This document shows, in pieces, positions 9,892-18,074 of a DNA stretch of 64,000 nucleotides; positions within the stretch are counted from its first letter, which is position 1, and every line of letters begins with the position of its first letter. Where the stretch lies: the NCBI RefSeq assembly GCF_030915485.1, contig NZ_CP133266.1, forward strand, positions 1,798,001 through 1,862,000, read 5' to 3'. The DNA comes from Neobacillus sp. PS3-40 (GTDB taxonomy: Bacteria > Bacillota > Bacilli > Bacillales > Cytobacillaceae). The position numbers and the translations under genes were made by a program. The notes beneath the pieces are model-generated. The model searched no databases. It was not told where the DNA came from and was given only the letters and a program-made list of their open reading frames with translations.

Positions 9892-10062
9892 TTGGCAAAA
9901 GAAAATAGGTAAAAAATAGCATAAAGAAAACTAGCCGATTGGCGAGCCCCTAAGGGCGATGACAGAGGCGTAGTTGCCCTTATGCGATTTAAGTGTTGAT
10001 TAATAATACAACGCTCGGAACATCCTTTAATGCATTAGCTAAGTTAAACTTTCTTATTAGCT
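9892..10062. other. Intergenic segment with a GC-richer repeat-like patch
   Basis: No gene seen. A patch at about 9940-9985 containing GCGAGCCCCTAAGGGCGATG is GC-richer than its surroundings and resembles the short dispersed intergenic repeats common in Bacillaceae. No promoter recognised. Confidence 0.4.
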
Positions 10063-10107
10063 AAAAAAAGAAGTTGGAACTCCCTTTACGGTTCCAACTT
10101 CTTTTTT
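10063..10107. terminator. Bidirectional terminator between DUF2071 and Fe-ADH genes
   Basis: AAGAAGTTGGAAC and GTTCCAACTTCTT flank an 8-nt loop, with A run before and T run after, so it can stop transcription from both convergent genes. Confidence 0.9.
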
Positions 10108-10186
10108 ATCTTAATCTATCACTTTTTATATTTATTTCACAGGAATAACCCAGAAAACCGCTTTATCAATAAAACATTCCTTTAAA

Positions 10187-11344
10187 TTAAAAGGCTGATT
10201 TTAAAATAGAAATTACGTCTTCAAGAGTTGCTTTTTTGGGATTGAATAGGGCACATGGGTCTTTCATGGAAAGCTCGGCTAACATTGGGATATCTTCTTC
10301 TTTTACACCTATTTCAGATAAACCATTTGGGATGCCTACATCTTGTCCCAGCTTTGCAATCACATCCACTGCTTTTTCAGCTGCTTCAACAGGAGATAAA
10401 CCGCTTACATCAGCCCCAAGTGCGATAGCTATATCTGCAAATCGTTCAGGTTTTGCATCTAAGTTGAATTTTACAATATGTGGTAATAGGATAGCGTTAC
10501 ATAGGCCATGTGGTAGGTTATAGATACCACCAAGCTGGTGTGCAATAGCATGTGCATATCCAAGAAGGGCATTATTAAACGCCATTCCTGCTAAAAATTG
10601 CGCATTTGTCATACCTTCACGCGCCACTAAATCTTGACCGTTTTCCACTGCATTTCTTAGGTTTTGCCCAACTAAACGAATCGCCTGTAAAGCACATGCA
10701 TCTGTAACAGGTGTGGCTAAGATTGAAACATAGGCTTCAACTGCATGTGTTAATGCATCCATGCCTGTTCCCGCAGTTAGCTCAGCTGGTAACTTTGTTG
10801 TTAACTGTGGATCATTAATAGAAATGGTTGGTGTAATATGCTTATCCACAATAACCATTTTTTGTGAAGTTTCCGTATTTGTAATAACAGCAATTCGTGT
10901 CATTTCACTTGCTGTCCCTGCAGTTGTGTTTACTGTAATTAAAGGAACCATTGGAGATTTTGAAACATCAATCCCTGCATAATCTGCAATTGATCCCCCA
11001 TTATTTCCAACCAAAGCAATGGCCTTTGCACAGTCAAGTGTACTTCCTCCACCGATTGCTACTACCATATCGCATTTTTCGGTTTTTAAAGTGTTTACTC
11101 CAGCTTCAACATTTTTATCAGTTGGATTTGGTTCAACATCTGAGAAGAAGACAACTGGAATATCCTCTTTGCGGATATCATCAGCAATTTCTTGTGCAAA
11201 TCCCAACTTTTCAACTGTTTTTCCTGTTATAACTAGTACCTTTGTTGCGCCAAGCTCTTTCGCCTTTTGCCCAACTTGTTTTGCTGCACCAATTCCTAAT
11301 AAATTCACGCTTGGCATGAAAAATCCGTAAACCTGTGGCTCCAT
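10187..11344 (-). CDS. Iron-containing alcohol dehydrogenase (group III)
   Basis: 385 residues, the usual length. It belongs to the Fe-ADH family of NAD(P)-dependent enzymes that includes Bacillus methanol dehydrogenase, 1,3-propanediol dehydrogenase and lactaldehyde reductase. Seen: the nucleotide-binding AIGGGSTLDCAKAI near residue 96, the TTAGTASEMT segment near 145, and metal ligands in GMDALTHAVEAY, HAIAHQLGG and LPHGLCNAI (about residues 195-280). The substrate cannot be told from sequence. It is monocistronic, with a bidirectional terminator downstream and an inverted repeat (AGTGAAT ... ATTCACT, about 11391-11424) upstream that could be an operator. Confidence 0.92.
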   Translation of the reverse strand: MEPQVYGFFMPSVNLLGIGAAKQVGQKAKELGATKVLVITGKTVEKLGFAQEIADDIRKEDIPVVFFSDVEPNPTDKNVEAGVNTLKTEKCDMVVAIGGGSTLDCAKAIALVGNNGGSIADYAGIDVSKSPMVPLITVNTTAGTASEMTRIAVITNTETSQKMVIVDKHITPTISINDPQLTTKLPAELTAGTGMDALTHAVEAYVSILATPVTDACALQAIRLVGQNLRNAVENGQDLVAREGMTNAQFLAGMAFNNALLGYAHAIAHQLGGIYNLPHGLCNAILLPHIVKFNLDAKPERFADIAIALGADVSGLSPVEAAEKAVDVIAKLGQDVGIPNGLSEIGVKEEDIPMLAELSMKDPCALFNPKKATLEDVISILKSAF

Positions 11345-11613
11345 ATGTACACTCCTCTTAAAGATGTATTTGAATCTATTTCATTTTATTAGTGAATGTT
11401 CTTTATGGTAGTGACTTTATTCACTGTGTAAATAGGTTTAAGAGGAGGCTTAGGTATCTTATTTTTAACTATCCATTCGTTATAGGAATTATTATTGTTA
11501 TTTTTGTTTAATTGAAACGGGTAGTAGGCTTTTTTCGGATGTGGTTGGAAAAGGACAGTAAATAGTTTTGATTAAATCCAATAATAGTATAGGTTTCCAT
11601 CTCAAGCACAAAC
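11345..11613. other. Intergenic region upstream of the Fe-ADH gene
   Basis: No gene. The inverted repeat AGTGAAT ... ATTCACT at about 11391-11424 is the only symmetrical element seen; it lies 50-80 bp upstream of the ADH start. Confidence 0.4.
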
Positions 11614-11641
11614 CTAAAAAAAGAACCACTCAGGTCCTTCT
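11614..11641 (-). terminator. Terminator of the GNAT gene
   Basis: On the minus strand AAGGACC pairs with GGTTCTT around TGAGT, followed by a T run, directly after the stop codon. Confidence 0.75.
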
Positions 11642-11644
11642 TTC

Positions 11645-12187
11645 CTACACTTCTTCATTTATAATAGCTAAAACCTGATGGTCTTCCCATTTGTCATTTA
11701 TTTTTACATTTTTTCGAGCAATGCCTTCTTTTTCAAAGCCTGCCTTTTCAAGGACTCGAATCGAACCGATATTATGTGGCATGACACCTGCTTCAATTCG
11801 ATGGAGCCGTAGCTCTTGAAACCCGTAATCAACAACAAGTTTTACAGCCTCAGTCATGATGCCTTTGCCGTTGAAGTTTTGATCAAGAAAATAACCGATA
11901 AAACAGCTCTGTAGTCCGCCTCTTAAAATCTCTGTTAAATCGACTCTACCTATTAATTCATTCGTTTCATTTAGGAAAATACCAAATGAATAGGCTTGGT
12001 CCCGTGTGTATTTCTCCCTACCCTCTTGGATAAGTTTCAATTGCTTTTCATATGTATAATAATCCTCTTGCCTTTTTGGCGAATAGGCCTGAAAAAAATC
12101 ACGATTTCTATTGTTCAACTGCAGCAATGCCTCTGCATCATTCTCTTCTAAAAATCGGACATAGATTTGATTACCAATAAACTTCAT
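11645..12187 (-). CDS. GNAT N-acetyltransferase, RimJ/RimL type
   Basis: About 180 residues. Acetyl-CoA dependent acyltransferase fold; the RimJ/RimL group acetylates protein N-termini or small amines. The acetyl-CoA region is IGYFLDQNFNGKGIMTEA followed by VVDYGFQELRLHRIEAGVMPHNIGSIRVLEKAGF, a canonical RimL-like end. The ATG at 12187 is chosen over a start 41 codons upstream because AAGGGGG stands 9 nt before it and the longer N-terminus would cross the upstream terminator hairpin. Substrate unknown. Confidence 0.87.
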   Translation of the reverse strand: MKFIGNQIYVRFLEENDAEALLQLNNRNRDFFQAYSPKRQEDYYTYEKQLKLIQEGREKYTRDQAYSFGIFLNETNELIGRVDLTEILRGGLQSCFIGYFLDQNFNGKGIMTEAVKLVVDYGFQELRLHRIEAGVMPHNIGSIRVLEKAGFEKEGIARKNVKINDKWEDHQVLAIINEEV

Positions 12188-12232
12188 TAATAGAACCCCC
12201 TTGAAAAAGTAACAAACTAAAATTCCTTTTTT

Positions 12233-12276
12233 AAAAAACCCAACACCTATATAAAGTTTAAGGTGTTGGGTTTTAT
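12233..12276. terminator. Bidirectional-type terminator between glycosyltransferase and GNAT genes
   Basis: AACCCAACACCT and AGGTGTTGGGTT form a 12-bp stem with a 12-nt loop, A/T runs on both sides. It separates the two minus-strand genes. Confidence 0.85.
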
Positions 12277-12317
12277 TTTGTCCAGTCTGCCGATCATCCA
12301 AGTGAAGCATCTAAAAG

Positions 12318-13502
12318 TTACAGTGTATTCGCCCTTGCGATACGGAAAAATTTAAATTTTTTCACCGGAACTTGTTGCATATTACTCGTCTTTTGGTCAA
12401 GAATTCCTTTTATCAATTCTACCATGTTCTCAGGTTGCTCTAGCTCTATTCCCTTTTGATAAGACTGAATAGACTGCTTCCAGGAATCCATCTTTTTAGG
12501 ATCTTTCAAAATACTAAGCAATTGTATTTCAAAAGATTCCTTCTGATCAATTTCAAATACAAGTCCTTTGTTTTTTAAATACTGGAGGTTAATCTTCTCT
12601 TGGCCCGGAAGAACGGAATGCACAAAAATAGGAAGTCTCTTGTGGAGCGCCTCACTAATCGTAACACCACCCGGTTTGGAAACGATCGCATCAACTTCTT
12701 CATAAACTTTGTTCATTTCTGACCTTGATGAAAGATAGGGCAATGGTTTAATATGGTCTAAATCCCACGAAAGGATTTCCTTATATAGTTTTTGATTATT
12801 GCCACACAACACTAAGAAATCAAAATGTGAGGATTGCTTTAACTCATCTGACAGCTTTAAAATACCGCCCAAACCACTATTTCCACCGGATATTAAAATT
12901 TTAGGTCGTTCATTGTATTTTTGTTTATAGACATTTTTAGTAATCTCTTCATGAACTGGAATTCCAGTGACAAACATGTTTTGTTTCGAGATTTGATTCT
13001 TCCTCATTAACGTTTCTTTTACATCCTGACTTGGGAGAAAGTGAATATCAATCCCTTCTTGTCCCCAAACACTATTAATAAAGAAATCCGTATAAACATT
13101 TATGACCGGAACGTCACATTTGCCCCTCATTTTCAACTTACTTAGAAGGTAGGAAGGGAAACCATGTGTGCAAACAATTAGATCTGGCTGTTCTTCCGCT
13201 AACAATTGTTCCATTTTTTTCAAAAAGATATGTTGATACCACATAAAGGAGTGCTCTTTTGTTGGCGGTACATAAAAAAAGCTTTTATAGGCACGATTAT
13301 AGGTTCCTGGTGCGTAACGAATCCATTTTAAATAGCTTCCTGTAATCATTTTTTCTAACGATCCATTCGTATAACTTAACAAATCTATTTTTTTTAGTGT
13401 AATTCCGTCTGTATGTTTTTTTAACATATCCATTAATGCCTCAGCTACTTGATGATGTCCAGACTGCAAACGCATAAGTGGTAAAAATAAAACCTTTTTC
13501 AA
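12318..13502 (-). CDS. MGDG synthase/UgtP-like glycosyltransferase
   Basis: About 394 residues. GT28-type lipid glycosyltransferase with an N-terminal MGDG-synthase domain (LFLPLMRLQSGHHQVAEAL, the GGHHxxA-like acceptor motif) and a C-terminal nucleotide-sugar domain (ISGGNSGLGG, and AIVSKPGGVTISEALHKRLP near residues 275-300). Family members add sugars to diacylglycerol or related membrane lipids on the cytoplasmic face. B. subtilis UgtP and YkoN are relatives. A TTG at 13502 with AGGAG 8 nt upstream is preferred; the ATG at 13511 abuts the ribosome site. A two-component-system type operator lies 107 bp upstream. Confidence 0.87.
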   Translation of the reverse strand: MKKVLFLPLMRLQSGHHQVAEALMDMLKKHTDGITLKKIDLLSYTNGSLEKMITGSYLKWIRYAPGTYNRAYKSFFYVPPTKEHSFMWYQHIFLKKMEQLLAEEQPDLIVCTHGFPSYLLSKLKMRGKCDVPVINVYTDFFINSVWGQEGIDIHFLPSQDVKETLMRKNQISKQNMFVTGIPVHEEITKNVYKQKYNERPKILISGGNSGLGGILKLSDELKQSSHFDFLVLCGNNQKLYKEILSWDLDHIKPLPYLSSRSEMNKVYEEVDAIVSKPGGVTISEALHKRLPIFVHSVLPGQEKINLQYLKNKGLVFEIDQKESFEIQLLSILKDPKKMDSWKQSIQSYQKGIELEQPENMVELIKGILDQKTSNMQQVPVKKFKFFRIARANTL

Positions 13503-13608
13503 TCGGATCATCTCCTGTTCTATTTAAAACATCCTTTATTTAGAATGATATAGTTTTAAAATTCAAGCCTTCTTACAATGGTATCATTCTTTTTGCGATA
13601 TTCTCCCT

Positions 13609-13626
13609 TTTTAATTGAATTTTAAT
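13609..13626. promoter_or_regulatory. Putative response-regulator site (TTTTAAT direct repeat, 11-bp period)
   Basis: TTTTAAT at 13609-13615 and again at 13620-13626, 11 bp apart, the spacing used by OmpR/PhoB-type dimers. A degenerate third copy (CTTTAAG) follows at 13631. The same 18-bp sequence occurs at 17227-17244 before the response-regulator and PAP2 genes. Confidence 0.55.
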
Positions 13627-13670
13627 GATACTTTAAGTGTATTTTTACATTCAGTCATAAATAAAAATTA

Positions 13671-14261
13671 CTATTTACTTTTGTTTTTTTTAAAATGCTT
13701 TAGTAAAACGTATATCAAAAAAACAACTAAGAAAAAGACTCCTAAATAAGGAACATACTCTGGATTAATATTAAATACTTTACCAGCATAATATCCAGCT
13801 ACAATAAAAGGGATTGTCCAAAGGAGGGTGCCTAAAAGAGAAAAAACAAAGAATTTCCGAAAAGGAATTTTCGTAATCCCAGCAAAGTAGGGGCTTATTT
13901 GCCGTATCCCAGGCATATAAAATCCCAACAATATCGTTTTGCGAACATTTTTCGTGTATTTAGTGCTCGCATTCTCCCAGCGTTCATTCGTTAATCCTAC
14001 ATACTTTCCATATTTTTTTATAAATGGATACCCTACGTATTTTCCACAGAAATAAGCTGTAAGCATTCCTAAAAAAGCCCCCAGGACCGCAGACAACACG
14101 GCAGGACCAAACGAGAGTTTATGATGAACAATCAATACACCAACTAAAAAGAGAAGCGATTCTTCAGGAGCAGGTATCCCTACAATCCCAAAGAATAAGA
14201 AAAGAGTAATAATGAGGTACCCATATAGTGCAATATAATTTAATACCGTTTCAATATTCAT
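13671..14261 (-). CDS. DedA/SNARE-associated family membrane protein
   Basis: 196 residues. DedA proteins are polytopic membrane proteins; recent work shows some recycle undecaprenyl phosphate or phospholipids across the membrane. Seen: GIPAPEESLLFLVGV near residue 27, the reentrant-helix arginine segment GFYMPGIRQISPYFAGITKIPFRKF in pieces at about 113-138, and GYYAGK after it. It is last in a four-gene operon with a NodB-type deacetylase and a two-component system. AAGGGG 4 nt before the ATG supports the start. Confidence 0.88.
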   Translation of the reverse strand: MNIETVLNYIALYGYLIITLFLFFGIVGIPAPEESLLFLVGVLIVHHKLSFGPAVLSAVLGAFLGMLTAYFCGKYVGYPFIKKYGKYVGLTNERWENASTKYTKNVRKTILLGFYMPGIRQISPYFAGITKIPFRKFFVFSLLGTLLWTIPFIVAGYYAGKVFNINPEYVPYLGVFFLVVFLIYVLLKHFKKNKSK

Positions 14262-14273
14262 ATGTCCCCTTAG

Positions 14274-14972
14274 TTATCTATCTTTTAATGTCACAAACCG
14301 TGTTCCCTTGTTTTGATTTTCCTTTAAAAAAATCGCTAAGTTTTCCATCATAAATTTGGGGGCTTCTTTATCTGCACCCCATGTTTCCCCACAGTCATGG
14401 AGCAATAGAATGGAACCTGCTTCTGTCGTTTTTCGCAATTGATCAAGCAAACCATTTTTACACTTGTCTACTTTCCAATCTCCGAAAATATCCGACCACA
14501 TAATTACCTTATATTTTTTACTTAAAAGGAGGGTAAATAGATTGAAATGACCCCATGGTGGTCGATAATAAGTAACCTTTTCATTCGTGCATTCTCGGAT
14601 TGCCATTTCCGTCATGTTCAATTGCCTCTTTAATTGAAAGGGTGAAAGAAGCCAACTTGAGATATGATCAAAATGGTGAATCCCAATCGTATGCCCCTCG
14701 AGATACATTCGCTTAATGATTTCAGGATTCCTTTTCACATTGCTTCCAACCACAAAAAATGTTGCTTTTGCATCATACTTTTTTAAAAGATCTAGTAATA
14801 ATTCCGTATATTCTGGACTTGGACCATCATCGAATGTTAGGGCTATTCCCTCGGTCTTTACTTTTTTAGTTATGCCCCAACCAGTAACACGAATAAGCAC
14901 CGTTGGAAAAATAGTATAAAGAAGAAATAGCACTAAGAAGCTAATCATACAAAAAATAATTATATTTATCAC
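14274..14972 (-). CDS. NodB-type polysaccharide deacetylase, membrane anchored
   Basis: 232 residues. An N-terminal membrane helix (about 2-25) anchors an extracellular CE4 domain. CE4 motifs are seen in order: ALTFDDGPSPE (catalytic Asp and metal Asp), HTIGIHHFDH (His ligands, with H for the usual S/T neighbourhood), YYRPPWGHFN, and LLLHDCG. Such enzymes deacetylate peptidoglycan or a related polymer. It starts with GTG just after the kinase stop and is followed after 12 nt by dedA, so it is likely controlled by the adjacent two-component system. Confidence 0.88.
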   Translation of the reverse strand: MINIIIFCMISFLVLFLLYTIFPTVLIRVTGWGITKKVKTEGIALTFDDGPSPEYTELLLDLLKKYDAKATFFVVGSNVKRNPEIIKRMYLEGHTIGIHHFDHISSWLLSPFQLKRQLNMTEMAIRECTNEKVTYYRPPWGHFNLFTLLLSKKYKVIMWSDIFGDWKVDKCKNGLLDQLRKTTEAGSILLLHDCGETWGADKEAPKFMMENLAIFLKENQNKGTRFVTLKDR

Positions 14973-14974
14973 TC

Positions 14975-16360
14975 TTAAACAGTTCCTTTCACTTCAATGC
15001 TCCTCTTTGGTAAGAGCAACTCCACTTCTGTTCCGATTCCATCAGTACTTCTCACCTTTATTTCGCCATTATGCTGCTTCATGATATTTTTTGCTATCGA
15101 CAAACCTAGCCCTGTCCCCCCAGTTTCCCGGCCTCTGGCCTTATCTACTCGGTAAAACCGTTCAAAGATATTATCAATTTCATTTTCAGGGATCCCTATT
15201 CCATAATCCTTTACTAGAATAGACGAAAATTTTTCATTCTCCCCTACATAAACATCTATTTTATCTGTACTATATTTTATTGCATTATCAAGTAATATAA
15301 TAATCACCTGTTTTAACTTTAATTCATCTGCGACTACTGTCACCTGTGCTTCTTTATAATGAAGGATAATTTCTCTTTTATATGCCCCTTTTAATTGTTT
15401 GATTATATTTTGGCACAAGTGAAGTACGTTTATTGATTTAAAATCTAAGGGACCTTCCAATTCCGAATTGGCTAGATCTAGAAATCTTTCCGTCATCTTT
15501 TGGATTCGAGTCGCCTCGGAATGAATAGATTCAATGGCTTCAAGTGTAACCTGTTCATTTCGAATTCCACGTCTCCGCAGAAGGTCAGCATAACTTTTGA
15601 TAACGGTAAGCGGGGTCTTTAATTCATGGGAAGCATCGGAAATGAATTGCTTCTGTTTTTCCAAATTCGAATCTAATCTTCCAATCATCCGATTGAATGT
15701 AACGGCCATTTTTTGGAGTTCATCCTTTGTTTCATGGAGAATATCTATTCTTTTTGGAATCCCACTTTGTTCAATATCCTCCATTGTGTCAATCATATTC
15801 GAGATAGGTCTCATAATAATATTGGATAACCATCTGCCTCCAAGTAGCGATAGAACCGCACCTAAAACAGTGCAAAATATGAGGATGGAGAGCAATACAT
15901 CCTTTCCTAATTCCAGTCCTACAATTCTTTCACCCATCTCTAGTGAACCAATAACCTTTCCGCCCGTTTTAATTGGTATCCTTTCGATAATAATTTGCTC
16001 TTCACCATGCACCGGTCTAATGGTGCGTCTCTGTGTTTCGACTTTGCTGGTGAACTTCGCTTTTAGTTTACCGATCAAATGCTTATCATTGGATATTTCG
16101 TTTAAAACTTTAGAATCTGGATTAATGATCCTTATATATGAATGGGTCGTTAAGTAGGGGAATAATTTCTCTTTTATCACTGCAGGAGGATCATCCAAAT
16201 TTATTTCGTCTATCATATTTTGGGCCTTTTGATGCAATTCTGCTTCTTCCATATTTACGGTAATTCTCATAAAAGAAAAAAAGACAATAGTATTGACAGC
16301 AATTAAAACACAAAGGATCCAAGTAGTTGTTATAAGATTAATCTTTGAGGTAATTTTCAT
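14975..16360 (-). CDS. ykoH: Sensor histidine kinase, YkoH-like
   Basis: 461 residues. Two membrane helices (about 10-32 and 150-172) flank an extracellular sensor of about 115 residues; a HAMP linker follows, then the phosphoacceptor SHELKTPLTV near residue 242 and an HATPase domain with LLDNAIKYS, VKDYGIGIPENEI and GGTGLGLSIAK. It phosphorylates the response regulator encoded 4 nt upstream. Arrangement and family resemble B. subtilis YkoGH; the signal is unknown. GGGAGAG before the ATG supports the start. Confidence 0.9.
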   Translation of the reverse strand: MKITSKINLITTTWILCVLIAVNTIVFFSFMRITVNMEEAELHQKAQNMIDEINLDDPPAVIKEKLFPYLTTHSYIRIINPDSKVLNEISNDKHLIGKLKAKFTSKVETQRRTIRPVHGEEQIIIERIPIKTGGKVIGSLEMGERIVGLELGKDVLLSILIFCTVLGAVLSLLGGRWLSNIIMRPISNMIDTMEDIEQSGIPKRIDILHETKDELQKMAVTFNRMIGRLDSNLEKQKQFISDASHELKTPLTVIKSYADLLRRRGIRNEQVTLEAIESIHSEATRIQKMTERFLDLANSELEGPLDFKSINVLHLCQNIIKQLKGAYKREIILHYKEAQVTVVADELKLKQVIIILLDNAIKYSTDKIDVYVGENEKFSSILVKDYGIGIPENEIDNIFERFYRVDKARGRETGGTGLGLSIAKNIMKQHNGEIKVRSTDGIGTEVELLLPKRSIEVKGTV

Positions 16361-16364
16361 TCGT

Positions 16365-17060
16365 TTAACTCTCCCTTACTGTATACCCTACTCCCCTTAC
16401 CGTATGAATAATCGGGGTAGAAAACCCCTCTTCAATTTTCTTCCGTAAATGGCGGATATAGACATCAATGACGTTGGTCTCCCCTTCATATTCATAGCCC
16501 CATACATTAAAAAGGATACTGTCACGTGTCACAATTTTACTTTTGTAGGATACTAAATACACGAGTAGATCAAATTCTTTTGGGGTTAACGAGATAGAAA
16601 TACCACCTCGTTTAACCTCTCTAGTTTCAAGATTAATAAGTAAATCTCCCACCGATAACATAGAGCCCTCTATTTTAGAGGTATTTGCTGCAAGTGAATT
16701 TTGACGAAGACAAGAACGAACTCTTGCTAACAATTCCTCCATTTCAAAAGGCTTCGTGATGTAATCATTAGCCCCCTGATCTAGTCCAGATACCTTATCC
16801 ATAGTCATATTACGAGCTGTTAATAAAATAACTGGGATGATGCTATTCTCTTTTCGGACTCTTCTTAAAACCTCAAGTCCATTCAACCCAGGCAACATTA
16901 CATCCAATAAAATTAAATCTAGTTTTTCCGTTAAAGCGACTTCGAGTCCCGACTTTCCATCATTCGCGACAACCACTTCATATCCTTCATACTCAAGCTC
17001 TATCTTCAAAATCTTAGCTATTTGATGTTCATCTTCTACAACTAAAATACGTTGGCTAAT
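16365..17060 (-). CDS. ykoG: OmpR-family response regulator, YkoG-like, probable ATT start
   Basis: About 231 residues from the proposed start. Receiver domain with VVEDE, phosphoacceptor in LILLDVMLPGLNG and lysine in NDYITKPFE, then an OmpR winged helix ending IRHLRKKIEEG...HTVRGVGYTV. The open frame extends to an ATG at 17120, but that ATG has no ribosome site and adds 20 residues not typical of the family. GGAGGG at 17072-17067 stands exactly 6 nt before an ATT codon (17060) giving (M)SQRILVVEDE, where family members begin. Paired operon with the kinase, deacetylase and dedA. Confidence 0.85.
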   Translation of the reverse strand: MSQRILVVEDEHQIAKILKIELEYEGYEVVVANDGKSGLEVALTEKLDLILLDVMLPGLNGLEVLRRVRKENSIIPVILLTARNMTMDKVSGLDQGANDYITKPFEMEELLARVRSCLRQNSLAANTSKIEGSMLSVGDLLINLETREVKRGGISISLTPKEFDLLVYLVSYKSKIVTRDSILFNVWGYEYEGETNVIDVYIRHLRKKIEEGFSTPIIHTVRGVGYTVRES

Positions 17061-17226
17061 TTTAAACCCTCCAATTTTTTTCAGAGTGCACGTATGAATT
17101 GGACTGCTTACGCTAGACATTTCTGAAAGTCCAACTATATAAATTCTTACGATAGTATTCCTTTTTTATCAATTAGTCTTACTACTCTCCCCTACAATTT
17201 ATCATTACTTTTGCTTATTTTTCCTT

Positions 17227-17244
17227 TTTTAATTGAATTTTAAT
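17227..17244. promoter_or_regulatory. Putative response-regulator site in the ykoG/PAP2 divergent region
   Basis: TTTTAAT repeated at 17227 and 17238 (11-bp period) within TTTTAATTGAATTTTAAT, identical to 13609-13626. It lies about 165 bp from the regulator start and about 95 bp before the divergent PAP2 gene, so it may serve both. Confidence 0.55.
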
Positions 17245-17339
17245 CTTTAAATAAGGCAAATTTTGGGGTATCACGTTATAATGAAAATACTCTACTTTTC
17301 TTTTCCATTTACATTTTATAATTTGAGGTGTTTATTTCA

Positions 17340-17996
17340 ATGAACTTAAAGTTCCAACTTTCAATTGCTTTACTGTTAAGTTTGATTTCACTTATTTGTT
17401 TTGGTTTCATGGCATTTTTCGTAAGTTCCCATGAAATCGTCCACTTTGACAGGACAGTTATTTCATTTATTACTGGGTTTGAATCGCCAACTTTGACATC
17501 CACTATGAAAGTTTTCACCTTTATAGGTTCTTCGAAAACAATCATAATTCTTTCTGTTCTAATTTTATTTTTTCTCTATAAAGTACTTAAACATCGATCT
17601 GAATTAATTCTATTTCTTGCCGTAATCGGCGGGGCAAACATCCTCTTCTTTTCACTAAAACTATTCTTCCACAGGGCTCGCCCAGATTTACATCGGCTCA
17701 TTGAGGTAAGCGGGTATAGTTTTCCAAGCGGTCATGCAACAAATGCATTTGCACTATATGGAATTTTCGCCTTCTTACTATGGCGTCACATTCCTACACG
17801 CTTAGGTCGAACCGTTTTGATTTTAATAAGTATCGTGATGATCCTTTCGATTGGAGTAAGTAGGATTTATCTAGGGGTTCACTATCCAAGTGACGTCATC
17901 GCGGGATATTTTATAAGTGGATTCTGGCTGACAATGGCTATTTGGTTCTATCAAAGGTATAAAGAAAAATCGTCGATTGGTTCTAGAATTAGATAA
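17340..17996 (+). CDS. PAP2 family membrane phosphatase
   Basis: About 218 residues, six membrane segments. The acid-phosphatase signature is complete: KLFFHRARPD (KX6RP), YSFPSGHATNAF (PSGH) and SRIYLGVHYPSDVIAG (SRX5HX3D). Bacterial PAP2 proteins of this size dephosphorylate undecaprenyl pyrophosphate or lipid phosphates on the outer leaflet. The ATG at 17340 has GAGGTG 11 nt upstream; an in-frame GTG at 17328 overlaps that site. Transcribed divergently from the YkoGH-like operon and sharing a regulator site with it. Confidence 0.9.
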   Translation: MNLKFQLSIALLLSLISLICFGFMAFFVSSHEIVHFDRTVISFITGFESPTLTSTMKVFTFIGSSKTIIILSVLILFFLYKVLKHRSELILFLAVIGGANILFFSLKLFFHRARPDLHRLIEVSGYSFPSGHATNAFALYGIFAFLLWRHIPTRLGRTVLILISIVMILSIGVSRIYLGVHYPSDVIAGYFISGFWLTMAIWFYQRYKEKSSIGSRIR

Positions 17997-18018
17997 TATT
18001 TGATACTGGTTGAAAATG

Positions 18019-18050
18019 ACGCCTTAAAGGTATTCCTTTAAGGCGTTTTA
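18019..18050. terminator. Bidirectional terminator between PAP2 and MFS genes
   Basis: ACGCCTTAAAGG / CCTTTAAGGCGT with a TATT loop, flanked by A and T runs; serves both convergent genes. Confidence 0.9.
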
Positions 18051-18074
18051 GTTACTAATTATGAACGTGTACTA

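Noticed and set aside
13542-13590. Inverted repeat AGAATGATA ... TATCATTCT as a dedA terminator
   Set aside because: Loop of about 30 nt and no T run on the minus strand; purpose unclear, so not listed as a terminator.
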